From Egaibacter sp046050465 (GTDB lineage: Bacteria; Pseudomonadota; Gammaproteobacteria; Burkholderiales; Burkholderiaceae_C): DNA of 38,653 nt. Both the position numbers and the translations under genes were made by a program. Below, piece after piece: positions 16,984-24,283 of this stretch. Every line of letters starts with the position of its first letter. Positions within the stretch are counted from its first letter, which is position 1. The stretch lies in NCBI GenBank assembly GCA_046050465.1, contig JBJOPS010000033.1:1-38653 (forward strand), in the 5' to 3' direction. The notes below the pieces were generated by a model that saw only the letters and a list, made by a program, of their open reading frames with translations, was not told the origin of the DNA and did not search any database.

Positions 16984-18297
16984 ATGCAGACCCAGCACCA
17001 CCTGAACCAACACCCGCAGCGTGCCGCCCTGCACAATGAAGTTCACGCCCGCCCGCCCCAGGCGTTGACGGCCCCGCTGGCCATCTCCCATGTGGTGATG
17101 GTGTGTGACGCGACCCAGCGCGACGCCAGCCGCGAACATGTGGCCTCATTGTTGCGTGACCATCATTTGCCCTTGCCTGATCCCCAATCCAGTCATTTCC
17201 GTATGGAAGTGGGGCCGTTCACCCTTCGCTGGGAACTGCACACGGAATTCGTCACCTGGACGTTCATGTGCTCGCTCTCAACCGAGCGCCTTGGTGAGCA
17301 CGAGCCCGACTGCGCGCTGGATACCGTGCCGCAGGACTGGTTTGCCGGGCTGCCCGGGCAATGCCTTTCCAGTCTGCACCTGTGGGTGATGTCCACCCAC
17401 ACTTTTGGCACGGCGGTGCTGGTCAAACACGTGTTGCGGGAAGACACGCTGGTCGCTTCCAGCGTGGCCGGCGGTGCCGCCGAGGTTTATACCGATTTCG
17501 CCATGCATGCGGACGGCTTTTCACGCATGGTGCTGCTGGCGGGCAACCTCTCGCCACGTCGGCTGGGCCGGCTGGTGCAGCGCCTGCTGGAAATTGAAAC
17601 CTACCGCATGGCCGCCTTGCTGGGCTTGCCTGCTGCGCGCCAGGCCTCCAGCATTCTGTCCAGCGCCGAGCGTGAACTGGCCGAGCTGGCCAGTGCCATT
17701 CGCAGTGCCACGCGGGACGACGAGCCCTTGCTGCTGGACCGGCTGACCAAACTGGCCGGCCAGGTGGAAAGCCAGCATGCGGCAACCCATTCACGCTTTT
17801 CAGCCAGCGCCGCCTATTTCGAGCTGGTAGACAAACGCATCAATGATATTGATGAGTCAGTGCTACCCGGCATGCAGACCATTGGTGAATTCATGGACCG
17901 GCGCCTCACCCCGGCGCGCAGCACCTGCGAATGGGCCACCCGGCGGCAGGATGCCCTGTCGCAACGCGTTTCGCGCATCAGCAACTTGTTGCGCACCCGG
18001 GTCGAAATCGAGCAGCAGCAAAGCAGCCAGGCTCTGCTGGCCACGATGAACCACCGGCAGGACATGCAGCTCAAACTGCAGTCCACGGTAGAAGGCCTCT
18101 CGGTGGCGGCCATCACTTATTACATTGTGGGCCTGGTGAGTTATGTGGCCAAGGCGGCTGGCAAGATCGGCTGGCCTGTGGCGCCGCAGACCACCGCCGC
18201 GCTGGCCATACCGCTGGTGGCACTGGGCGTCTGGTGGTCGCTGCGCCGCCTGCACCGGCAAATCAAAGGGTATGGCAGCACTCATTGGCCTGGGTAG
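16984..18297 (+). CDS. DUF3422 family membrane-anchored protein
   Basis: A 437-residue protein of unknown function. The N-terminal block H-P-Q-R-A-A-L-H-N-E-V-H-A-R-P (about 9–23) is the hallmark of the DUF3422 family. The middle (about 210–370) is rich in Ala/Glu/Arg heptads and probably coiled coil. The C-terminus has two hydrophobic helices (about 375–395 and 403–420) and ends in a basic tail, so it is likely anchored in the inner membrane with the bulk in the cytoplasm. The ATG at 16984 comes just after the terminator; the frame upstream of it runs through the hairpin and is not used. No function is inferred. Confidence 0.88.
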   Translation: MQTQHHLNQHPQRAALHNEVHARPPQALTAPLAISHVVMVCDATQRDASREHVASLLRDHHLPLPDPQSSHFRMEVGPFTLRWELHTEFVTWTFMCSLSTERLGEHEPDCALDTVPQDWFAGLPGQCLSSLHLWVMSTHTFGTAVLVKHVLREDTLVASSVAGGAAEVYTDFAMHADGFSRMVLLAGNLSPRRLGRLVQRLLEIETYRMAALLGLPAARQASSILSSAERELAELASAIRSATRDDEPLLLDRLTKLAGQVESQHAATHSRFSASAAYFELVDKRINDIDESVLPGMQTIGEFMDRRLTPARSTCEWATRRQDALSQRVSRISNLLRTRVEIEQQQSSQALLATMNHRQDMQLKLQSTVEGLSVAAITYYIVGLVSYVAKAAGKIGWPVAPQTTAALAIPLVALGVWWSLRRLHRQIKGYGSTHWPG

Positions 18298-18343
18298 CAG
18301 GGGCTTTGGTGGTACTGTTGCCCCACTTGACAAGGAGACACGC

Positions 18344-19138
18344 ATGGACTTGGGTATTGCAGGCAAATGGGCGCTGGTGTGCGGCGCCAGCAAGGGACTG
18401 GGCTGGGGCTGTGCGCAGGCGCTGGTGCGCGAGGGTGTGAACGTGCTCATCGTGGCGCGGGGGGCGGACGTGCTGCAGGCAACTGCTAGCAAATTAATAG
18501 CTGATGACGAACAATCCACGAGGGCTGAGGTGCTATTTTGTGCTGCAGATATCACTACTTTGCAAGGGCGTGCGGCGGTGTTTGCCATGCGCAAGGACTT
18601 TGACATCGTGGTCACCAACGCAGGCGGCCCGCCGCCCGGCGACTTTCGCGATTGGGACCGCGACGCCTGGATAAACGCGGTAGACGCCAACATGCTCACC
18701 CCCATCGAACTGATCAAGGCCACGGTGGACGGCATGGCCGAGCGCGGCTTCGGGCGCATCGTCAACATCACCTCCAGCTCGGTCAAGGCACCGATTGACG
18801 TGCTGGGCCTGTCCAACGGCGCGCGCAGCGGCCTCACCGGTTTTGTAGCGGGCGTGGCGCGCAGCAAACTGGCTGCGCGGGGAGTCACTATCAACAATCT
18901 GTTGCCTGGTGTTTTTGACACGGACCGCATCAAGACCATGCTGGAAGGCGCATCCAGGAAAACCGGCCATTCTGTAGAAGCGCTGGCCGATGCCCGCCGC
19001 CAGGCCATTCCTGCCAAACGCTTCGGCACACCGGAAGAGTTTGGTGCCATTTGTGCATTTTTGTGCAGTCAGCAAGGCGGCTACATCAATGGACAGAACG
19101 TGTTGGCGGATGGGGGGGCTTATCCGGGGACTTACTGA
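18344..19138 (+). CDS. Atypical short-chain dehydrogenase/reductase (SDR) family protein
   Basis: A 264-residue Rossmann-fold SDR, annotated in relatives as 3-oxoacyl-ACP-reductase-like. The cofactor motif G-A-S-K-G-L-G is near residue 13 and T-N-A-G-G near 90, and the C-terminus I-N-G-Q-N-V-L-A-D-G-G is typical. The catalytic Ser region (N-I-T-S-S-S-V) is present, but the YxxxK position reads S-N-G-A-R, so both the catalytic Tyr and Lys are replaced. A known BKR-like SDR subgroup departs from the standard tetrad, so reductase activity is uncertain. The start ATG at 18344 follows AAGGAGAC. Codons around 18481–18540 are a copy of the dispersed repeat, AT-richer than the rest of the gene. Confidence 0.9.
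   Translation: MDLGIAGKWALVCGASKGLGWGCAQALVREGVNVLIVARGADVLQATASKLIADDEQSTRAEVLFCAADITTLQGRAAVFAMRKDFDIVVTNAGGPPPGDFRDWDRDAWINAVDANMLTPIELIKATVDGMAERGFGRIVNITSSSVKAPIDVLGLSNGARSGLTGFVAGVARSKLAARGVTINNLLPGVFDTDRIKTMLEGASRKTGHSVEALADARRQAIPAKRFGTPEEFGAICAFLCSQQGGYINGQNVLADGGAYPGTY
18481..18540 (+). repeat. Dispersed 60-bp repeat, copy A, inside the SDR gene
   Basis: It begins AACTGCTAGC, carries AAATTAATAGCTGA, then ACAATCCACGAGGGCTGAGG. By hand it matches copy B (19991) at about 36 of 50 positions without gaps. It is read in frame as T-A-S-K-L-I-A-D-D-E-Q-S-T-R-A-E. ATA and TTA codons here stand out from the GC-rich gene around it. Confidence 0.8.
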
Positions 19139-19180
19139 TAAGCGAATGACATTCAAATATAAAAAACCATTGCCCGCCCC

Positions 19181-19209
19181 TTGTGCTGACCCCGAACCCC
19201 GTGATATTC
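19181..19209 (+). promoter_or_regulatory. Possible weak promoter for the 110-aa gene
   Basis: TTGTGC and ATATTC are separated by 17 bases in an AT-richer gap. The -35 match is poor, so this is only a candidate. Confidence 0.3.
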
Positions 19210-19240
19210 TTTTCCTCAGTTACAACTTACAAAGAAGCAC

Positions 19241-19573
19241 ATGTTTAATCGAGGACTGAATAACGGCAGCTACATCGCGGACGGAATTTCCCGCGCCATG
19301 GACGGGATTGTGGAAAAGGCGCGGGCGGATGCGAATCTGAGCAGGGTTCGAAGGCTGGTTGAAGAGCGCGATGAAGCGAGAACAATTAACGCATCAAACT
19401 ACTGCGAAAAGCATGCGTTAAGAAGTGCCTTGGCGAAACTAGACCCAACGCATCCACTCCTCACAAACAAAGCACTTCAAGAGAAAATCCGAGAAACTGG
19501 CGCACGTATCTGGGTTTTGTCAAATGAAGATGGTGAGTCGGTTGCCAAGGCCGGTCGGGATTTTAATTACTAG
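19241..19573 (+). CDS. Small protein of unknown function (110 aa)
   Basis: I do not recognise this protein. It is hydrophilic, with no signal peptide or membrane helix; residues about 20–55 are rich in Glu, Arg and Ala and could form a helix. The ATG at 19241 has an AAAGAAG purine stretch about 5 bases upstream. Base composition is AT-richer than the neighbouring genes. It sits alone in a patch between the SDR and permease genes next to a decayed gene, which suggests acquisition by transfer. No function is inferred. Confidence 0.6.
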   Translation: MFNRGLNNGSYIADGISRAMDGIVEKARADANLSRVRRLVEERDEARTINASNYCEKHALRSALAKLDPTHPLLTNKALQEKIRETGARIWVLSNEDGESVAKAGRDFNY

Positions 19574-19946
19574 ATATTGAACACGAATTGATCAACACAA
19601 GTTAAATCAATTCACTTCCTAAGATGGGACTGGGGGCTTCTTTACATCGGTACCCGTCCCGCCCTTCTTCTTCGCACTCGCATCGGCCACCCCGGCCAGG
19701 GCCCTGCGACTATCGCCAATAGCGTTCGGGCCTACCCGGGCGGCCATCAGGAACATGTTGTTCACCTTGTCTTCGGTGTCGCGGCCCAGCCTGGAATCAA
19801 CCTGTCCACCGACGAAGCCGATCACCTGGTCCGTAATCACGTAGATCAGGTTGAACGCGGCGGTGATCAGGGTGCCAGCCAGGCCTCGCAGGTTCAGTCA
19901 CGGGTGTTTGCTTTAATTCACGGAATTAGCGATTAATTGAGCACCG
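19574..19946. other. Gap around the gene remnant, before the AEC permease
   Basis: Apart from the minus-strand remnant, this stretch holds AT-rich sequence at 19574–19618 and 19905–19940, including two short ATTAATT-like tracts close to the permease start. No hairpin terminator, transposase or clear attachment repeat was seen. Confidence 0.4.
19619..19897 (-). pseudogene. 5'-truncated remnant of a membrane protein gene
   Basis: On the minus strand the frame is open from just after a TGA at 19900–19898 to a TAG at 19621–19619. The first part encodes a hydrophobic helix (L-A-G-T-L-I-T-A-A-F-N-L-I-Y-V-I) that has no ATG or plausible start before it; only a GTG in the helix (coding from 19840, 73 aa) could serve. 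The rest is hydrophilic, with D-S-R-L-G-R-D-T-E-D-K-V-N-N-M-F and a Lys/Gly/Pro-rich tail. It looks like the C-terminus of a larger membrane protein cut off at about 19898. I do not recognise the family. It could also be a short intact gene starting at the GTG. Confidence 0.5.
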
Positions 19947-20894
19947 ATGAACCACCCCGTCCTGTCGTCCCTGATCCCCGTGATGCTGCTGATTGCTATC
20001 GGTTTTATAGCTGGTCGCGCACAATACATAAGGGCTGAGGCCTCAAAAGACCTCTCAAATCTGGTTTTTATGGTGCTCACGCCGGCACTGCTGTTTCGCA
20101 CCATGAGCACGGTGCATGTGGAGCAGCTGGACTTCAGGCCGGTGGCCATGTACTTTGTGGCGGCGCTGCTGCTGTTTGGCTTCATGGTCGTCTGGCAGGG
20201 CGGTACGCGGCGGGCCATTGTGGTGGCGCTGGCGGCCACCTTCAGCAACACGGTGGCCATCGGCATTCCGCTGGTCGGGCTGGCCTTTGGCGACGCCGGG
20301 CTGGTAACGCTGTTCACGCTGATTTCCCTGCACGCGCTGGTGCTGCTGACCTTTGCAACCGTGATGCTGGAACTGGCCGTGGCTCGTGAAGAGGCGGCTG
20401 CCGGGCGGGGCGCGAACCGGCACATGGCGGTGACCGTGCTGAAAGCCCTGCGCAATGGCATTTTTCACCCGGTGCCCGCGCCCATTGTCATCGGTCTGCT
20501 GTTCGCACAAACCGGCTGGGTGATTCCGGCAGTGGTGGACCGGCCGCTGCAGTTGCTGGGCAATGCCTTCGGCCCGCTGGCGCTGGTGCTGGTGGGTGTC
20601 ACCTTGTCTGGCACGCGCGTGGGCCACCATCTCAAAGGCGCGCTGGGGCTGACGCTGATCAAAAACCTGGCCTTTCCCGCCCTGGTGGCGGGCCTGAGCT
20701 GGTCGCTGGGTTTGAGCGGGTTGCCGCTGACGGTGATGATTGTGGCCGCCTCGCTGCCGATTGGTGCCAACGTGTTTTTGTTTTCGCAGCGCTACAACGT
20801 GGCCGAAGACCTGGTAACAGCCAGCGTGGCGGTGTCCACCGGCATGGCGCTCGTCACCGTGTCGCTGGTGATGGCGCTGGTGAACCGAATCTGA
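19947..20894 (+). CDS. AEC (auxin efflux carrier) family permease
   Basis: Inner-membrane secondary transporter (315 aa) with about ten hydrophobic helices arranged as two five-helix halves; the first half carries D-L-S-N-L-V-F-M-V-L-T-P-A-L-L-F and A-T-F-S-N-T-V-A-I-G-I-P-L, the second S-L-P-I-G-A-N-V-F-L-F, all typical of the family. Bacterial members export or import carboxylates such as malate or malonate, but the substrate here is unknown. The start ATG at 19947 lies in a poor ribosome-site context (GAGCACCG). Residues about 15–34 are encoded by a copy of the dispersed repeat. It converges on pdxH with a 15-base gap. Confidence 0.9.
   Translation: MNHPVLSSLIPVMLLIAIGFIAGRAQYIRAEASKDLSNLVFMVLTPALLFRTMSTVHVEQLDFRPVAMYFVAALLLFGFMVVWQGGTRRAIVVALAATFSNTVAIGIPLVGLAFGDAGLVTLFTLISLHALVLLTFATVMLELAVAREEAAAGRGANRHMAVTVLKALRNGIFHPVPAPIVIGLLFAQTGWVIPAVVDRPLQLLGNAFGPLALVLVGVTLSGTRVGHHLKGALGLTLIKNLAFPALVAGLSWSLGLSGLPLTVMIVAASLPIGANVFLFSQRYNVAEDLVTASVAVSTGMALVTVSLVMALVNRI
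19991..20048 (+). repeat. Dispersed 60-bp repeat, copy B, inside the AEC permease gene
   Basis: It begins GATTGCTATC and carries TTTTATAGCTGG and then GCGCACAATACATAAGGGCT, GAGGCC. It is read as I-A-I-G-F-I-A-G-R-A-Q-Y-I-R-A-E. The frame and spacing are the same as in copy A. The encoded helix still fits the family, so the repeat seems to have replaced codons without changing length. Confidence 0.8.
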
Positions 20895-20909
20895 AAAATT
20901 GGCGGGGTT

Positions 20910-21548
20910 TCAGGGCGCCAACCGCTCGCGCAACCAGCCACCCTGGCTATCCAGCGTGTAGCGCAGCCGGTCATGCAGGCGGCTCTTGCGGCCTTGCCAG
21001 AACTGCCAGTTGTCTGCCTTGAGGCGGTAGCCGCCCCAGTGCGGTGGCCGTGGGGGTTTGAGCAAAAACTGCGCACCGTATTTCGCGGCATTCGCCACCA
21101 GCACGCCACGCCCGGAAATCACCTCGGATTGGGGGGACGCCCAGGCGCCAATGCGCGAATCCAGCGGGCGGCTGTGAAAGTAGGCGTCGCTCTCTTCATT
21201 ACTCACCTTTTCCACCACACCTTCGATACGCACCACGCGCTCCAGCTCCACCCAGTGAAACTGCAGTGCGCCATAGGGGTTGCCTGCCAGCTCCTGGCCC
21301 TTGCGGCTGTCATGGTTGGTGTACCAGACGATGCCGCGCTCGTCATACCCCTTGATCAGTACCACGCGCGTGCTGGGGCGCAGGTTGCTGGCGACGGTGG
21401 CCAGCGTCATGGCGTTGGGCTCAGGCACCTGCGAATCGATGGCTTCCTGCAGCCACTGGGCAAATTGTTTCAGCGGGTCGGCATGCGAAGTATCTTCATT
21501 CAGTTCGGCGCGTTCGTAGCTTTTTCGGAGGTTGGCAATGGGGATCAT
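20910..21548 (-). CDS. pdxH: Pyridoxine/pyridoxamine 5'-phosphate oxidase
   Basis: FMN-dependent oxidase that makes pyridoxal 5'-phosphate from the 5'-phosphates of pyridoxine or pyridoxamine (212 aa; E. coli 218). Family motifs visible: R-K-S-Y-E-R near the N-terminus, A-M-T-L-A-T-V, S-T-R-V-V-L-I-K-G-Y-D, Y-T-N-H-D-S-R-K-G, and the C-terminal W-Q-G-R-K-S-R-L-H-D-R with the end R-L-A-P, which is the usual PdxH terminus. The start is the ATG at 21548–21546. No Shine-Dalgarno is visible, and a good -10 lies only 6 bases upstream, so the mRNA may be leaderless. Confidence 0.96.
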   Translation of the reverse strand: MIPIANLRKSYERAELNEDTSHADPLKQFAQWLQEAIDSQVPEPNAMTLATVASNLRPSTRVVLIKGYDERGIVWYTNHDSRKGQELAGNPYGALQFHWVELERVVRIEGVVEKVSNEESDAYFHSRPLDSRIGAWASPQSEVISGRGVLVANAAKYGAQFLLKPPRPPHWGGYRLKADNWQFWQGRKSRLHDRLRYTLDSQGGWLRERLAP

Positions 21549-21554
21549 GACTAC

Positions 21555-21582
21555 AGTATAGAAACCATGACATCATCGGCAA
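21555..21582 (-). promoter_or_regulatory. Predicted pdxH promoter, possibly giving a leaderless mRNA
   Basis: On the minus strand TTGCCG (21582–21577) and TATACT (21560–21555) are 16 bases apart. Transcription starting about 7 bases after the -10 would begin at or next to the pdxH ATG (21548). This rests on motif matching only. Confidence 0.5.
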
Positions 21583-21645
21583 CCAAGACGCATGTGTCCG
21601 GGTTGGAAAAATCCGACCCGTGCCGGCCAACACCTTTGTCTTTAT

Positions 21646-21663
21646 TGGTAACCATCTGGTAAC
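21646..21663 (+). promoter_or_regulatory. Direct repeat TGGTAAC upstream of edd
   Basis: TGGTAAC occurs at 21646–21652 and again at 21657–21663, 11 bases apart, about one helical turn. This is compatible with a regulator binding on one face of the DNA in the edd promoter region. No -10/-35 pair could be fixed with confidence. Confidence 0.35.
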
Positions 21664-21706
21664 TGGAAATGGCTATATGGGGTGAGTTCAGGAGTACTAT
21701 TCCGGA

Positions 21707-21721
21707 TGTAATTTAGTTACG
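21707..21721 (+). promoter_or_regulatory. Putative HexR operator before edd
   Basis: TGTAATTTAGTTACG matches the published HexR consensus (TGTARTWWWATTACA, as I recall it) at 13 of 15 positions. It sits 8 bases before the edd ATG. HexR represses Entner-Doudoroff genes and is released by the pathway intermediate KDPG. The position close to the start codon would suit repression by blocking elongation or initiation. Confidence 0.5.
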
Positions 21722-21729
21722 AAAATTTC

Positions 21730-23556
21730 ATGAAACTCAATTTAACTGTTGACGCCGTCACCCAGCGGATCAGGGGCCGCAGCCAGGGCCCCCGCAGCGC
21801 TTATCTCGCTCGTCTGGATGTTGCCACCCAGCAAAAACCGGGCGCCGACCGCCTGGGGTGCGCCAATGTGGCGCATGCGTTTGCCGCGCTGCCATCGAAT
21901 GACAAATTACGCGTGGTGGCCGAGAAAGCGCCCAACATCGGCATCGTTACTGCATTCAACGACATGCTGTCGGCCCACGCGCCGCTGCAGCATTACCCGG
22001 ACATTGTGAAGACCGAAGCGCGTCGGCTGGGTGCTACCGCGCAGGTGGCGGGCGGTGTGCCGGCGATGTGTGACGGTGTCACGCAAGGCACGCCGGGCAT
22101 GGAGCTCAGCCTGTTTTCACGCGATGTGATCGCCATGGCCACAGCGGTGTCGTTGAGCCATGATGTGTTCGATGCCGCGCTGATGCTGGGTGTTTGCGAC
22201 AAGATCGTGCCCGGCCTCTTGATTGGCGCACTGCACTTCGGTCATTTGCCCACGGTGTTTGTGCCCGCAGGCCCCATGACATCGGGCCTGTCCAACAACG
22301 AAAAAGGCAAGGTGCGCGAGAAGGCGGCGCAGGGTCTGGTGGGGCGTGCCGAGCTGTTGCAGGCCGAGTCTGCCGCCTACCACGGCCCCGGCACCTGCAC
22401 GTTCTACGGCACGGCCAACAGCAACCAGATGCTGCTCGAAGCCATGGGCCTGCATGTGCCTGGCACGGCGTTTGTGAACCCCGGCGCAGCGATGCGCGAT
22501 GAGCTGACGCGTGAAGCCGTGCGCACGGTGCTGGACATCACGAAAAGCAAACGCTTTGCACCGATTGGCCGTGTGGTGGACGAGCGCTGCATCGTCAACG
22601 CGATGGTGGCGCTGCTCGCCACTGGCGGCTCTACCAACCACCTGATCCATTGGGTGGCCGTGGCCCGTGCAGCGGGCCTGGTGATTGACTGGGACGACTT
22701 TTCTGCGCTGTCGGATGTGGTGCCACTGCTCAGCCGTGTGTACCCGAACGGCAGTGCCGATGTGAACCAGTTTCAGGCGGCAGGTGGCCCCGGTTTTGTG
22801 ATTCGCGAACTGCTGGATGCCGGGCTGATGCATGAAGACGTGCTGACCACGCGAACCAATGGCTTGCGTGAATACACCCGCGTGCCGGTGCAAAACACGG
22901 CGGGTGCACAGACCTTGCAGTGGCAGGACATCGGCGCCTCGAAAGACGACACCGTGGTGCGGCCTGCGACCGCTCCGTTCAGTGCGACCGGTGGTCTTAA
23001 ATTGCTGCAGGGCAACCTGGGGCGCAGCGTGATCAAGATATCTGCCGTGCCGGATGACCGGCACGTGATTGAAGCGCCGGCGCGGGTGTTTGAATCGCAG
23101 GAATCTTTGCACGCCGCTTTTCAGGCGGGTGAGCTGGACCGTGATGTGGTGTGCGTCGTGCGCTGGCAGGGGCCGCAGGCCAATGGCATGCCGGAGCTGC
23201 ACAAACTCACGCCACCGCTGGCGGTGCTGCAGGGCAAAGGGTTCAAGGTGGCGCTGGTGACCGATGGGCGCATGAGCGGCGCGTCGGGCAAGGTGCCTGC
23301 GGCGATTCATGTGTCGCCCGAAGCGTTGGCAGGTGGCCCGCTGGCCAAGGTTATAGACGGCGATGTGATTCGTCTGGACGCGCCCAATGGCACGCTGCAG
23401 GTTCTCGTGTCTGACGCTGAATGGGCAGCGCGTCCCCTCGCGGTGATGCCGCCAGCCTTGACCGAGGCCAATGGCCTGGGCATGGGGCGTGAATTGTTTG
23501 CCGGCATGCGGCGCAACGCGCTGCTGGCGGAAGCAGGCGCCTGCAGCTGGCTGTAA
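21730..23556 (+). CDS. edd: 6-phosphogluconate dehydratase
   Basis: Entner-Doudoroff enzyme converting 6-phosphogluconate to 2-keto-3-deoxy-6-phosphogluconate (608 aa; E. coli 603). It belongs to the IlvD/Edd iron-sulfur dehydratases. Motifs visible: F-N-D-M-L-S-A-H-A-P, the cluster Cys regions M-C-D-G-V-T-Q-G and V-C-D-K-I-V-P-G, G-T-C-T-F-Y-G-T-A-N-S-N-Q-M, A-T-G-G-S-T-N-H, and T-D-G-R-M-S-G-A-S-G-K near the C-terminus. The Edd-type start and length favour Edd over dihydroxyacid dehydratase, and the eda gene follows after 29 bases. Expression is probably controlled by the HexR-like site just upstream. Confidence 0.97.
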   Translation: MKLNLTVDAVTQRIRGRSQGPRSAYLARLDVATQQKPGADRLGCANVAHAFAALPSNDKLRVVAEKAPNIGIVTAFNDMLSAHAPLQHYPDIVKTEARRLGATAQVAGGVPAMCDGVTQGTPGMELSLFSRDVIAMATAVSLSHDVFDAALMLGVCDKIVPGLLIGALHFGHLPTVFVPAGPMTSGLSNNEKGKVREKAAQGLVGRAELLQAESAAYHGPGTCTFYGTANSNQMLLEAMGLHVPGTAFVNPGAAMRDELTREAVRTVLDITKSKRFAPIGRVVDERCIVNAMVALLATGGSTNHLIHWVAVARAAGLVIDWDDFSALSDVVPLLSRVYPNGSADVNQFQAAGGPGFVIRELLDAGLMHEDVLTTRTNGLREYTRVPVQNTAGAQTLQWQDIGASKDDTVVRPATAPFSATGGLKLLQGNLGRSVIKISAVPDDRHVIEAPARVFESQESLHAAFQAGELDRDVVCVVRWQGPQANGMPELHKLTPPLAVLQGKGFKVALVTDGRMSGASGKVPAAIHVSPEALAGGPLAKVIDGDVIRLDAPNGTLQVLVSDAEWAARPLAVMPPALTEANGLGMGRELFAGMRRNALLAEAGACSWL

Positions 23557-23585
23557 TCGAATTGATATTGAAAGAGCAGAAACAC

Positions 23586-24221
23586 ATGGCAGCAACCCAG
23601 AAATTTTCAGCCCTGCAGGTGATGCAGGACGCCCCGGTGATTCCGGTGATCGTGTTGAACGACGTGGCGCACGCCGTGCCCATAGCCCGTGCCTTGGTTG
23701 CGGGGGGCATTCGCATGCTGGAGGTGACCCTGCGCACACCGGCTGCGCTGGCGTGTATCGAGGCTATTGCCAAGGCCGTGCCGCAAGCCGTGGTGGGTGC
23801 CGGCACCGTTCGCACCAGGGCCGATGCGCAAGCGGCTGCCAGTGCCGGTGCGCTGTTTGCGGTCAGCCCCGGCTACACCTCGGCAGTGGGTCAGGCTTGC
23901 CGCGATGCGGGCATGTCGCTGTTGCCCGGTGTGGCTACAGGTGGCGAGATCATGATGGCGCAGGAAGACGGGTTCACCGAGTTGAAGTTTTTCCCAGCCA
24001 TGCAGGCCGGTGGCCCCGCCATGCTGAAGGCCTGGAGCGGCCCGTTTTTTGATGTGAAGTTTTGCCCGACCGGTGGCGTGACCCCGCAAAACGCGTCCGA
24101 GTTTCTGGCGCTGCCCAACGTGGTGTGTGTGGGGGGGTCGTGGCTGGTTCCCGCTGATGCCATGATGCAGGGGGATTGGATGCGTATTACGCAGCTGGCA
24201 CGCAGCGCATCAACGCGCTGA
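23586..24221 (+). CDS. eda: KDPG/KHG aldolase
   Basis: Cleaves 2-keto-3-deoxy-6-phosphogluconate to pyruvate and glyceraldehyde 3-phosphate, completing the Entner-Doudoroff pathway (211 aa; E. coli 213). Motifs: E-V-T-L-R-T with the active-site Glu, V-V-G-A-G-T-V, the Schiff-base Lys134 in E-L-K-F-F-P-A, and C-P-T-G-G-V phosphate-binding loop. The ATG at 23586 gives the family N-terminus; a TTG at 23562 would add eight residues. It is probably cotranscribed with edd. Confidence 0.96.
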   Translation: MAATQKFSALQVMQDAPVIPVIVLNDVAHAVPIARALVAGGIRMLEVTLRTPAALACIEAIAKAVPQAVVGAGTVRTRADAQAAASAGALFAVSPGYTSAVGQACRDAGMSLLPGVATGGEIMMAQEDGFTELKFFPAMQAGGPAMLKAWSGPFFDVKFCPTGGVTPQNASEFLALPNVVCVGGSWLVPADAMMQGDWMRITQLARSASTR

Positions 24222-24283
24222 TGATATAGGTCTTGGCTTGCTGATCATATTGGTCAGGAAGGGGCCTGCAAGTTCATAGCCGC

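Noticed and set aside
18344..19138. Repeat-disrupted pseudogene reading of the SDR gene
   Set aside because: The frame is intact through the repeat and the C-terminal SDR motifs are all present.
22117..23739. Long minus-strand open frame (540 codons) opposite edd
   Set aside because: It lies opposite a fully conserved Edd and has the Arg/His/Gly-rich composition of a high-GC shadow frame.
24225..24283. Repeat-like ATATAGG and AAGGGGCC in the eda–lysS gap
   Set aside because: Spacing differs from the repeat and similarity is short.
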